A stretch of DNA of 64,000 nucleotides from Evernia prunastri (taxonomy: Eukaryota; Ascomycota; Lecanoromycetes; Lecanorales; Parmeliaceae). This document shows, piece by piece, positions 39,899-50,749 of this stretch. Positions within the stretch are counted from its first letter, which is position 1; the number at the start of each line of letters is the position of its first letter. The notes beneath the pieces were generated by a model. It worked only from the letters and a program-made list of their open reading frames with translations. It ran no database searches and had not been told where the DNA came from. The stretch covers positions 1,959 through 65,958 of the forward strand of contig NKYR01000069.1 of assembly GCA_003184365.1 (NCBI GenBank), read 5' to 3'. Both the position numbers and the translations under genes were made by a program.

Positions 39899-42800
39899 CT
39901 AGACTGATAATACGTTGTCTACAGTCATATCTAGCGTTACCTGCTCGAAGCAATGAAGTATTGCTTGGAAGTCATTCAACAAGCCCCGAATGCTTTGTCG
40001 AAGGATTGATTCTTCGTCCCACGTCACATCCATCTTGATGCTTCCACCGTGCAACTCCCCGCTAAGAAAGAACGGCAGAGTCTTGTGACCTAATCCATCT
40101 CTGATATCCTCAGGAACAGGAAAGAGCGTATCGGAGCTGAGGGTCAAGCCAGAGGCAGGCGGGACGAAATTGACATCGATTCTGTGCGCAAGATGTGCAG
40201 CGGCTTCCCCGGAGACTTTTCGAAAGTCATCTTCCCGCACGAGTTCGTGGTTCCGCGACTCCTCGAAATCACGACTCACGCAGCGGAGCAAGTCGACGAT
40301 AGGCGCATCTCGTTTGACGGAGACTCGCAGAGGAGCTCTCGTGAGCAAAGGCCCTATCACATCCTCACTACCGGGCAGCGTCGACGCACGACCTGCACGG
40401 ATAATAAAGAAAGGGACGTCCTCCACTCCCGCGAAGCGTGTGAAAGCTAGGGCCCACGCTGTCACCGGAATCGAATACTCGGAGATTCTGAGCCATGTGG
40501 GGATCTTGATACTGGCTTCGCATGACATCTTGCTACATACGACACCATTGGAATTTTTGGCGGCTTTGAACAGTGTCATATACCTTGCTCCGCTCAAATG
40601 CGAGCGCCAGAATGATTGCGAATCCAATCTGTTACTGAGCAGGCGGTGGTTCACCACGCTTTTGAATGGCCTTCGTTTCGGCAGAGAGACAGCGTGCCCT
40701 TCATACAAAATGGACAGTTCTTGGGCTATGTGCTCGTTCATGATTTGGTCCACGATAGCGTGATCACATACCACATTAGACGCACCGGCGATTGGTTATT
40801 TGCTTTGAGCAAGGCGCTCTGGTGGGTTCTGTTTCGGAAACTCATATCCTCGGTTTCCCACGCTTCCAAAAGCTCAATGAAATTTTTCTCGGATCTCCAA
40901 TGTACAGTCTCATGCTTCAGGACAATCTGGAAGATACCAAAGGACGTGTCAACGAATCGCGTCCTGGTGATAGGATGGTGCGCCAATAGCTCCTCCCATG
41001 CCCGCCGAAGCCTCCCAGGATCAATATTCAGAGGCAAATCAATTGCAAGAGGCACCTGCCAGCTGCAAGGTCGACGCCGTTGATGATCCAGATAAAACCC
41101 TTGCATGTCAAGAATTGGTAGTATATCTTGAATAAGTTCGACCTTGACACCACATTGTTGGGCCACCACTAATTGAAATTGCCTAATATCTGCGATGCCA
41201 ACCAAAGAGAAAGACGGTATCTGCGAATCCTCAACTGCCTCATCTCCAGTAAGCTTCACCAATTCCACTATATTGCGAAGTTGGTATAACTGGGCCACTG
41301 AGAAGTTTATGCCGCTCCGGCGAGCTGTGCTGACCAAAGCCATCGCCTTCAAGGAATCACCACCGCTATAGAAAAAGTCATCCTGAATGCCGACCGTCTC
41401 AGGCGTAGTGTGCAGTATTTCGGCCCAGAGGCTGCGCAGCTTATCCTCTTTCTCTGTCAGTACTCGGTCTTGGTGTTTACGCTCTTTGCTGGAAGTTATC
41501 TTCTGGAACCCTGACATTGCCAGCGAGTTGGCTCTTTCTTTCAAGGCTCTGCGATCCAGCTTGTACGAGTTTGAAAAGGGTAGCGACCGGATTGGAAGGT
41601 ATGCCGATGGTATCATGTAGCCAGGCAGATATCTTGGCAGTGTCGTTCTTATCTGATGTACCATCCGTGAGAACTCTGTTTCATTGGACGAGATCTCTTC
41701 GGACAGGATGCGCATGCTGGAAGTCTCTAGAGGGTCTTGTTGTCCGTTGGTCTCTAAAAAAGCGACGAGTATCTCTTGTCCAGGAATGGACAGGGGATTG
41801 CGGACTTCGACCGCTATGCCGATACTGGACCCACAAGCCTCTCTGATACGATGCTCAATCTCCTGAATCTCGACTCGAAGACCTCGGATTTTTGTCTTTT
41901 GTATGTTAGCTCAATCCTGTTTCATCTCAAAAAGAGAGAGAGAAAGGCTGGTGATTCGGCACCTTGACCGAGACATATTCACGTTGCGGCTCGATAGGAG
42001 TCAAGGCATGGACTTACTTGGGTGTCCTTGCGGCCGATGATCTCATACAGCCCACTCTTTGTCAACCGCCCGATATCCCCGGTCTTGTAGAAGCGGCTTG
42101 GACCTCGCCCGACAACTGTAGAAAACCAAGTCGGACATTCAACGAAGCCTCCTTGCGTCTTCTCTGGATCGGCAAGATAACATCTTCCTACAATTGGCCC
42201 CTCGACGACAAGTTCGCCGGGGGCTCCTATAGGCATCAATTTTTCTTGGTTTTCAGGATCAACAACCCAAAGCTTGCTAGCATAAGCATCCCCTATGAAA
42301 CCATCATGATGGCCTTGCGTATTTGCATCCAAGAAGCAGTAGCTAACAGTACACTCTGTTGGTCCATACATATGCACCATTCTTCTACCACGCTTAGTCC
42401 AAAAGCTTGAAAGCTCTGCTGGCACTGGCTCTCCTGCCAGTAAAACTGTCTTCAGCGTAGGATAATCCTCCTCCGACAACGTGGCGAGGAAAGATGGCGA
42501 AAAGCTCCCAAAATTGGCATTCAGGCTACCTACAGCACCGGCGAGATCGTTGAAGCGGGCCCACTCGGAAGGGATACAGACACACCCACCAGCGAGCAAG
42601 GGACAGAGGATCTCAGATACTGACAAATCAAAATTGAACGCCGTCATTTGGAATATGCGCATATCAGGAGCGAAAGCTATTTTCTCATTGAGAGCTTGCA
42701 TGCTTGTGCAAAGTTGTCGATGCTCGATTATGGCTCCTTTGGGAGTCCCTGTAATCAATTCAGCATCTCTGTGTCATGTCGTTGCAAGAAGGCCTCAGAA

Positions 42801-44016
42801 TGCGCACCTGTAGAGCCAGAAGTGAAGATCACATAGGCGGGATGGTCAGGTTGCAGCCCACTTTCAGTCCCTGAGACTGGTAAAGAGATACCTGGCACGT
42901 CGCCATTCGTTGTATCTTCATCTACGACGACGGCTTGATCTGCGAGCCGCTCTACCCTTGCAATTTGACTACTTGAAGTCAAGATGAGACGTAAACTACC
43001 AAGCTGCTCCAGTATTATTTGAATGCGGCCATCGAGCATAGAATGCTCCAGGGCGACGAAAGCGGCTCCAGCTTTCAGAACCTGTACGTTTCCTGTCAGA
43101 ATTGGACTGTACTTGAGCAGCCGAACAGTGTTCTCCTTACTGCAAGCAATGAGACCATATGCCATTTTGACTTCTCAAACATTAACGGCACGTAGCTTCC
43201 GATGCTTACTCCTTGTGCGACCAGCCTTTTCGCCAATACAGTCGCTCGCCTGTTGAATTCTTCATACGTTAAACTTCCATCCCATGCACAAACAGCCTCA
43301 TTAGTTGGGTGTTGTTTCGACTGAAGCTCAATTAGGTCTTGCACGCAAGCGTCTATAGTTGGCGGCATGAATTCATTCCCGACACCCAGCTGTTCTTTGT
43401 CAGATGCACAAATCAAGTTGAAATCTCCCAAGTTTTCTTGTCTGCCGGCGCCAAGCTGGCTGACCAAGTTCCCAACCCGGTCCAGAACGTTTTGACAGTC
43501 TCGATGATCCAATTTGCTGCTGTTATAATATCCTCTCAAGACCAAGGATCTTTTATCGGGAATAATCGCTTTAGAAGTAATGGCCAGGGCATAATTACTT
43601 TTCAGGAAAAGACATTGGACCCTATCATCCATTTCCGAGGCCAGCAGTGTTTTTGGTAAGCTGGATGTCTTCTTTGGGGTCTCTTGAGTGCCCGCCGAGG
43701 TCTCAGTACCTCTGTCAGCGACGCCTCTATGAAGTCTCCCCCGGACTTCTCCTTCGACATCCTTCATCCATCGTTCAGCTCCAAAATGCAGGCGAATGGA
43801 AAGAACCTCTGATGGGTAACTGGGGTGCAGAACATCGATCGTGGCATCATTCTCCTCCGAATAAGCGGCCGACAAGATAGCCCACGCTAAAGCAAGAACG
43901 GACTGCAATTGAAATCGTTCAGGTACAGTCTCAAGAAATAGCTGGCGCTCTGCTGAGGCAAAATTTTGCCCTCCCGGGTCTTTCACTTCAATGCTCTTCC
44001 CAACGTGCTCAGCCAT
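39899..44016 (-). CDS. Non-ribosomal peptide synthetase (half C)-A-T-C
   Basis: Exons on the minus strand: 44016-43141, 43081-42808, 42748-42018 and 41895-39899, all with phase-consistent introns. A degenerate condensation-like N-terminus is followed by an adenylation domain: LTYEEFNRRATVLAKRL, YVIFTSGSTG/TPKGAIIEH, NFDLSVSEIL, VHMYGPTECTV, FYKTGDIGRL, IGRKDTQ. The carrier domain has DDFFYSGGDSLKAM with the phosphopantetheine serine, and a condensation domain follows. Just before its active-site motif the frame shifts (a GG run at 40771-40772), so the last 290 codons lie in another frame. The motif there reads DHAIVDQ instead of HHxxxDG. Either this NRPS is dying or a base is missing from the assembly. 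One amino acid would be loaded; its identity is not read here. Confidence 0.8.
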
Positions 44017-44583
44017 ATGTGCTGACGTTGTTTTGGAACTTTCCTAAAAACAGCTTCTTTGAGATTTGCAGAAAGATGTGCCCTTTGGTCTATTGACAGC
44101 ATTGAAAGATTTGGTTTGGTAGGCGCTTTGGTAAGGAGGAACAGTGGGCTGATGTTTCAGACTGAGGAGATTAAGGTAAGGTCGACACCAGCTTTTAGGG
44201 ATTGTGGAAAGATCTACCATAGGTAAGTAAGACGGACAAAAGAGTGCATGTGCATGGCATGGGGACCAAAGAGCCACTTCGCGTTCGAAAGATCGCCAAC
44301 TTATCGTCACTGCTTTGCGGGACCCACCCACGTTTCCCATTGGTCGAACGTTTTATCGTCGGGCATCATGACATGATGAGATGCACAATCTAAAACAATA
44401 ACATGCGCAGAGACACAGTCAGACTTCCGATAGTCCCGAAATCAATAGCGGATCTACCCAAGGGAATCGGAAGATTGTTAGAGGTAAACAATACGAGTGT
44501 TGCATTATCTATCTTGATTCCGCTCATATGCTTGTATCTACCCTAGGTGCCTGATCAGACAAAACCCACGACCACTGGAAATC
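44017..44583. other. Spacer between NRPS and permease, same strand
   Basis: This is the upstream region of the NRPS and downstream of the permease. No gene-like frame is seen apart from a 98-codon chance frame. The promoter of the NRPS should lie here. Confidence 0.5.
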
Positions 44584-46187
44584 TCAGAAGTACCGGCCCG
44601 ACCCAACGCCTCTCGCTGCCTTTGTCTGCCTCACCTTGATTTCCACCAAAGGACCCTTATAAACTCTCCGTCCGTGGGTTAGCCAGAAGATCATACTTGT
44701 GCCAATGATTCCGCGTACACCACCACAGACCAATTCATACTCGCCGGGGTGACCTTGGAATCGGGCGGCCAGAATGAAAAGAACATTCCCTGAGCGCTAT
44801 ATGCTATCGAGAACAATGTCATTGGAGTCCCAAATCGACCCATCCTGAAAGGTCCCCATGGTATCATTGACTGCAGGGTTCTCAGTCGATAGAGCAGCAT
44901 GACCGACGCAGAAATCAGAAACGAGGAATAGAAGCCGGCAATCGCAAGACTAAGAAATGCGTTGAAGGCCACAGTCGATCCGATTTCGATCAGCGAAAGT
45001 AGAACGTTGATGACGACGCTCGCGGCAATGGCCCATATGGGAAGCCTTGTCTTTTGATCGACTCTTGCGAGGTACCTGTGTCCCGGGAGACCTTTCTCCC
45101 GTGCAAAGGCCCACAACATCCGGGAGGCGGTTGCAAGAAGGCCGACGTTTACAAAGATCATTGCCCATATTATGACGGCCGTCATCGCAGAGCCGCCAGC
45201 CTTGGATTGGACTGTCTGGGTAAATATCTCGATAAAGGGATAGTTTGTAGGCGTTTTCAACGCAGCTTCCTGGTCTCCAAGGCAGAACAGGACCGCGATA
45301 AGGATACTGAAGCCCAGGACCGCGTTGATCGCCACTGACGCAATCACGCTTCGCGGAATGACTATGGCAGCATCTTCGATTTCCTCTGCCATATGCGCAG
45401 CGGCACCGAGGCCAACGAAAGCAATCATGCTTGTTGTCAAGCCAATGAAGAATGAGAGACCTTGAGTTGGCCAATGTCCTTCGTTGAGAAACTGCTTGAA
45501 TACCGTCGACGGATCACCGTGGGGTCCGAAATAGACCAGTGGAATCAAAACAAAGAAAAAGCCAAACACGTGCAACAGCAGTACCGCGCTTTCGATCTTC
45601 GGGAGCAGTGTGGCCAGATACGTATTGATGAAAAGCGAGAATGCAAGGACAGCATACCCCATGAGGCACCCGTGCCATCGCTGCGGCGTATAGTTTGAAA
45701 CATTTTGGATCAGTAGTCCCTGTATCATGGTCGATGCGAGGTAAAGTGTAGTGCAGGTGGTCGCTTGCCATCCAATCACGCTTGTCCAGCCGGTCAGATA
45801 ATTGAGGTACTTGGAGCAGGCGTCCGGGGCCAGAACGGAGACCCAATTGTATTGTCCTCCAGCTAAAGGAATCATGGCTCCCATCTCGGCCATCTGAGAA
45901 AACACCCCTGCCCATGTGAGCAAGAACCCATAGATCAGGCCAGCAGGTCCGCCATTCTCGAGGCCGGCCTGAAACGCGTTGACGAGTCCTTCCCAAGTTA
46001 TCATCAAGGTCGTCGTTAAACCAATGATCGAGAGCAGATTAAAATTCTTTTTGAGCTGCTGACGCTTCCCCCACTTCTCCATCATAAATTCATCCCGTGT
46101 TTGAAATGGCCGACGGCCGTCAGAATTGCCACGTTGCGAGAAATCTTGAGCATGGAGGGCACTCAGACTGGCCTCATCTGTAGACAT
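44584..46187 (-). CDS. Amino-acid/choline (APC-type) permease
   Basis: A single-exon transporter with about 12 helices starting MSTDEASLSAL. Helix 1 carries FNLLSIIGLTTTLMITWEGL, then NGGPAGLIYGFLLTW, MAEMGAMIPLAGGQYNWV (the family hallmark after helix 2) and LTGWTSVIGWQATT. FIGLTTSMIAFVGLGAAAHM, AEEIEDAAIVIPRSVI and ASRMLWAFAREKGLPG follow. The order fits the fungal choline/GABA/amino-acid branch (Hnm1-like). The uninterrupted frame ends at 44691, but in the neighbouring frame the expected last helix and tail continue (GIIGTSMIFWLTHGRRVYKG, then PLVEIK) to a stop at 44584. A single base is therefore lost at a short G run near 44711-44714. It sits upstream of the NRPS on the same strand and could supply or export its substrate or product. 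Confidence 0.85.
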
Positions 46188-47745
46188 GATGCCCTTTCTG
46201 GAGAGCGATGACGAGGTTCGGCGCAGACCCTATCCTCAACACGATAATTCAACTGTTTATGAAGACCGGGTAGTAAACAGCAATCCATTTCATGAAATGG
46301 CTAACCCTGCCCCGAATAGCGGGTGTGTGCATTCAGCAATAACGTAAGGTAGGTATGAGTCAGAATCAGCAGACTTTGCTCACCCCCTCTTCATGGGATC
46401 TCGAATAGGATGGAAGCAGCGTTAGTCGACTCAACGCCGATCAAATCCCACAAGCTCGACACGTGCTGAACTGGCGTCCCAAGCTGTGGCATATAGGCGC
46501 TAATACCCATCTACTACTACGAAGCCTGCGACTTAGTATTGTGCTAAGATTAAATTCACGGTTACGTGCATGACGGAATTATTAAAGCACGAATGGCTGC
46601 GAATTGCCCGAACCGTCAACGAACCATCACTGGCGATCAAGTCCGTGTTGCTTTATTGCGTAATGACCACATTATGCAGCGGGAGCTGACGCTCTCGTGA
46701 TGATCTTTTACTCTGTTGAACTTCACTACAAAGTGAGCGCGTGGCATGGGCCGTTAAATTGAGCCCTCCGAACGCATGCTAGAGCCTAGATGTATATTTC
46801 GGACGGAGTACGCAAGTGGCCGCCGTATTTCAGGGACTTAGGTGCAGGGGCTATCTGCAATACGGAGATTACTTTTGCTCCCTTGCGGTGCGGCCGTAGC
46901 AAGGCTTGAGAACGCCCACCAAAGTTGTTGTCAAGATTCGGTACTCTACGCAACATCGTCCACGCAGATTTCCGGACCATGGGTTGGAAGTCTCAAGATA
47001 CGGACGTGATTTTTAGTGACAATTCCAAATTCTAAATGGATTGCAGAAGACGTCAAACGGTCTCTTCGACGCATTTGAAGATGTTCCCCGTGAAACTTGC
47101 AAGGCGATGCTGCGGAGACCGGATCAGATGACTGCGGGACCAATCTCTAGAGGTGTGAGGGATTTTCATACAGACGCTACTCATTTGTCAATCACTTTGC
47201 TGCATGTTGATGGTCCAATCAAGAGAAGATGTAGAAGATGTAGAAGATGCATGCAGGATGCTTTCCCTTCGGACTTGACGCTTGGACCACAGACTTATTG
47301 ATTACTTAGAGTTGAGTAGGTACCTACGGTAGGTATCTTGTCTCATGTACCCTACTCTAGCCCTCCTTTGAGTTGCTGGCGCCGGATGGAACGGGCACTA
47401 TCCTAGTCTACAGTGTATGACCGGACGTTATTGTTGCCATCGTTGTCATCGCGCTCTGCCTACCTTGTTGAAAGGCAAGAGCCGAGTCCGTATCTAACGC
47501 TCCCCACCTTTGGTATGCGTTATTAGTCAGGGCAAATACCATGATCGAATGGGTACCCCACACAGTCTTGTTAGCACCATGCTGGTGATGCTACCATGCT
47601 CCCTTGCTAGACTTTACTTGGAAAGGCTTGGAAAAGGCTGCTCGATACTGCTCATATCAGCCTTGACTGAACGTACAGTTGTCGCTGCTGCTACCGAAGC
47701 TTCAAAGTTCCTCAAAGTTGCAATCCATTGCTAGATCCACGAAAG
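46188..47745. other. Intergenic, no supported gene
   Basis: No coding frame has a motif. A short TGTAGAAGA triple repeat lies near 47229-47256. The rest is ordinary-looking sequence between divergent genes (permease and the next rhodopsin-like gene). Confidence 0.55.
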
Positions 47746-49174
47746 ATGGTTTATCAAAGACCAGTGGTCACAGCGGACAACACGGGACCGTCAATTGAGT
47801 TCGCAGCCTATCTCCTTCTGACAACGTCAGTCCTTACCACTTTCATCAAGGTTCTCACCAAGTTCATCGTTGTCAGAGCCCTACAGAGTGACGATTGGTT
47901 CGCTTTGTCTGCACTGGTGAGTGGGCAACTCTTGATCGTTACCGGGCCTAGCATGTCACCGTCTTACTCCTGGCTGTAAGCTTCTTGCTGTAGGGCAATG
48001 TGTCGCGGTGTTCCAGCAAGTCAGCGGAGGTCTAGGTCGACACATGAACTCCCTGACAGCCAGACAAATCGAAAATTTCCAAAAGGTAGCTAGGGTGTTC
48101 ATACTACAGCCTTGAGCAGTCAAAGACTAATACTAACCTTCGATGACATTGAGATAGACAGGCTACGCTGTCGAGATTCAGTATGTCCTGTCCGTCGCGC
48201 TTGCCAAGATGATTACTCTGCGATTTCTGGCGACACTGGCCCGCGATAATTATCAGATGGTTTGGGTCAAAACGATAGTGGCAAGTAATGCCGCCTGGGC
48301 TTTAATCGCTTTCTGCGGAGTGGTATTTCAGTGCAGAGTGCCTCGCGCTTGGGAGATCACCTCGGGGGTCTGCTTCAATAGGGTGAGACCTTTTGAGCAA
48401 CACTAGAGTTTAGACCTGCCACTCACCGTGAATTAGCCAGCGCTTTGGGGCTTCATCAGTACCCTCGACATCTTCGTTGACATTGGGATTACCGTCTTAC
48501 CTGTGATCATCCTTCGCAAGGTCCAGATGACCCGCACAAGGAAAACGAATGCCGTTCTAGCTTTCGCCGGCAGAGTGCTGTAAGCAATCCGTCATTTCCT
48601 GCAACACACCCATTTGGTACGCGAGACTAACAGTGATTCCATCAGCGTCATCCCAGTAACGATTCTCCGCTTGGTGTACATATTCACTTCGGACGACTCG
48701 CCCGACCCAACGTTTGACTACTTCAACAGGGCCTTGTCCACGGAGATCGCTACCACTTTCAGCATCGTCTCCGCGTGCATATCTTTCATCAAGCCATTCC
48801 TGGACAGCGTCGAGACAGGCGTATTGGCGAGCAAGCTGCGAAGCCCGAGCCTGGGCAGGTCGCAGGATTCGTGGCATCACACGAAGCTTCAGTACGCGAA
48901 GAACCTGTTCAAGCCCCGGGGAGACGTCTCCGAGGAAAGACGGTCTCCTCTTGTTACTGGCGCCCAAAATCTGTCCGGGGTCTCAGGATCCTACGAGTTC
49001 TCCAACGTTTCTGAGGCACAAGCCTGGGCTGAGCCGGTATTTTATGAAGAGGAGAGCTTGAACGACGGCGGCACTCCAAATCAGATTTACATTGCGCGCG
49101 CTACGGATGTAGCAGTGACTCGGACAGGTCCAATACTGCAGGTATGGAGGAAAGGCTCGCGGCAAGATGAATGA
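47746..49174 (+). CDS. Rhodopsin-fold (Pth11-like) integral membrane protein 2
   Basis: Five exons: 47746-47916, 47981-48085, 48158-48382, 48437-48579 and 48646-49174. The helices follow the family order: AAYLLLTTSVLTTF, ALQSDDWFALSAL/LLAVGQCVAVFQQV, a loop GGLGRHM, AVEIQYVLSVALAK, VKTIVASNAAWALIAFCGVVF. They continue with WEITSGVCFN, ALWGFISTLDIFVDIGITVLPV and VIPVTILRLVYIF. The last exon ends in a long Ser-rich cytoplasmic tail. A membrane sensor is the usual reading; no ligand can be named. It is not close in sequence to the genes at 8509 or 55826, so the three are old family members and not a recent tandem duplication. Confidence 0.85.
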
Positions 49175-49612
49175 ATGATTTGTACTCCCGCTTTCAACAT
49201 GCGTGAGATTTAAAGTGCACAAGTGAAGCGTACTCCCTTATTAGAAAATGTACTCGGTGGAAAAACTCCTCAAACCGCCTTTACCTCCCTACGAAAACAG
49301 CAAAAGAAGTAGTACTCTTACGATTACTCCAACAAGGAATTCTGTAGTGGAACCCATTCCTGGGGGACTGAAAGATGCCGCCAGACTTGTGCTCAATAGC
49401 ATTCAGCCCTTCATGTGACCATACAGGCATAGCTTCACTACTCTATTTGCACAGAAGAACTCTGGAGCCGCGCGTATCTGTTTAAGACTTGGCTCCTAAA
49501 GTAGTATCCTGTCTGCTCTGCACGGAGCTTCTGCATACATATCGGCGTATCCAGCCTATCCCTGATAGGTCTATGTTGTCATCTCCACCAAGATTACTCG
49601 TACATAAATTAT
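49175..49612. other. Spacer upstream of the IMP2 promoter motif
   Basis: Ordinary intergenic sequence; frames have no motif. It ends where the conserved promoter block of IMP2 begins. Confidence 0.5.
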
Positions 49613-49706
49613 CGCGTCGCGCGGCAACCCGCGCTAATGCAAATCATCACGTGACACATATCGAACCCCTCTTAGCCATTCCTCTCAATTGAACTCATCT
49701 CACCCC
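49613..49706 (+). promoter_or_regulatory. IMP2 promoter with 25-bp GC block and TCACGTGA site
   Basis: The elements are the 25-bp block starting CGCGTCGCGCGGCAACC (49613-49637), ATCACGTGA at 49646-49654, and CAATTGAA at 49686, 21 bases before the ATG. The same set with the same spacing occurs at 39192-39287. TCACGTGA is a palindromic E-box. The strong conservation in a non-coding stretch marks it as functional or recently duplicated. Confidence 0.7.
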
Positions 49707-50543
49707 ATGCCTACCTTCCTCCACTCCCACCGCCCTATCCTCCACCTCCGACACCCCGCCCGCCACCTCACCCTCCGCTCCCGCCCTCCCCGCACCCCCT
49801 CCAAACCCACCGCTCCCCTCCCCCCCCAACCTCACCCCGCAAGCGCCCCTCNCCCCCCCCCCCCCCCCCCCAACGTCTCCGCCCCACCACCACCACCACC
49901 CTCAGCTTCATCATAACCCTCGCGGCCTGCGTCTCCTTCTGGTCATTCGTGACGGACAACGTCTTCAGCATCATGAGCGTGACCGGGCCGTCCATGTCTC
50001 CGTTCCTGAACACGGACTACGACCGCAGCCTCGTGGGCGATCGGGTCTGGGTGAGGATGTGGCGGGCGGGGCGGGGGCTGGAGAGGGGAATGGTGGTTGT
50101 TTACCGGTGCGCTTGAGCCCCCGGCTTGTGGAACTCTCGTATGCCTCTGGGGAAAAAAAGGGCAGAGAAGGATGATGAATGACAGAGAGGCTGATGGACA
50201 CTATGTATGCAATAATAGGTCCCCCATGCACCCGGAGCTATTCGCCGTCAAGCGCGTCATAGCGCTCGAAGGGGATACGGTCATGACCAAACCGCCGTAC
50301 CCCTTTGCGCAAGAAGATGTTCCTTTCGGCCATGTATGGGTCGAGGGCGATCAACCGGATGGCAACAAGACGATGGATAGTAATTGGGTGGGACCGGTGT
50401 CGAAGAGTCTGATAGTGGGGAGGGTGGAGGGGGTGGTGTGGCCGTGGAAGAAGGCGGGAAGGGTACGGTGGGAGGATTGGAAGGGGAGTGATAGGGTGAT
50501 GGTGGGGAAGGGGATGCTTGAGGAGATTGAGTTTTTTCATTGA
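49707..50543 (+). CDS. IMP2: Mitochondrial inner membrane protease subunit 2
   Basis: Two exons, 49707-50106 and 50219-50543. The N-terminus (MPTFLHSHRPILHLRHPARH) is basic and His/Pro-rich, then a poly-Pro/poly-C tract with an N at 49852. The frame changes across the N, so the run length is wrong in the assembly. After it comes the membrane helix LSFIITLAACVSFWSFV, then the catalytic serine in VTGPSMSPFLNTDY. The second exon carries the catalytic lysine in AVKRVIALEGDTV and the conserved VPFGHVWVEGDQPDGNKTMDSNWVGPVS and IVGRVEGVVWPW. This is the Ser-Lys dyad protease that removes sorting signals from intermembrane-space proteins. The spacing VPFGHVWVEGD favours Imp2 over Imp1. Confidence 0.88.
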
Positions 50544-50749
50544 GAGTCAACGCATGAGGAACCTCTTCAGTCGGCTGGCCCCGAAATCCGGATATGTAAG
50601 TGTGCGAATGTATTATGCTGGCTCCAAAAGGTATGTACCAATCCCAAAACTTGTCTACTCTAGGAGTATACGCTAATAATAATAATCGCAGCCCGTTTTC
50701 TCCACCCACCAGCGCCTCGCTAAGACGATTTGTTGTATGTACAATGATA
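50544..50749. other. Short spacer between convergent IMP2 and SPO71
   Basis: A 206-bp 3'-to-3' spacer; no gene or motif is seen. Confidence 0.5.
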
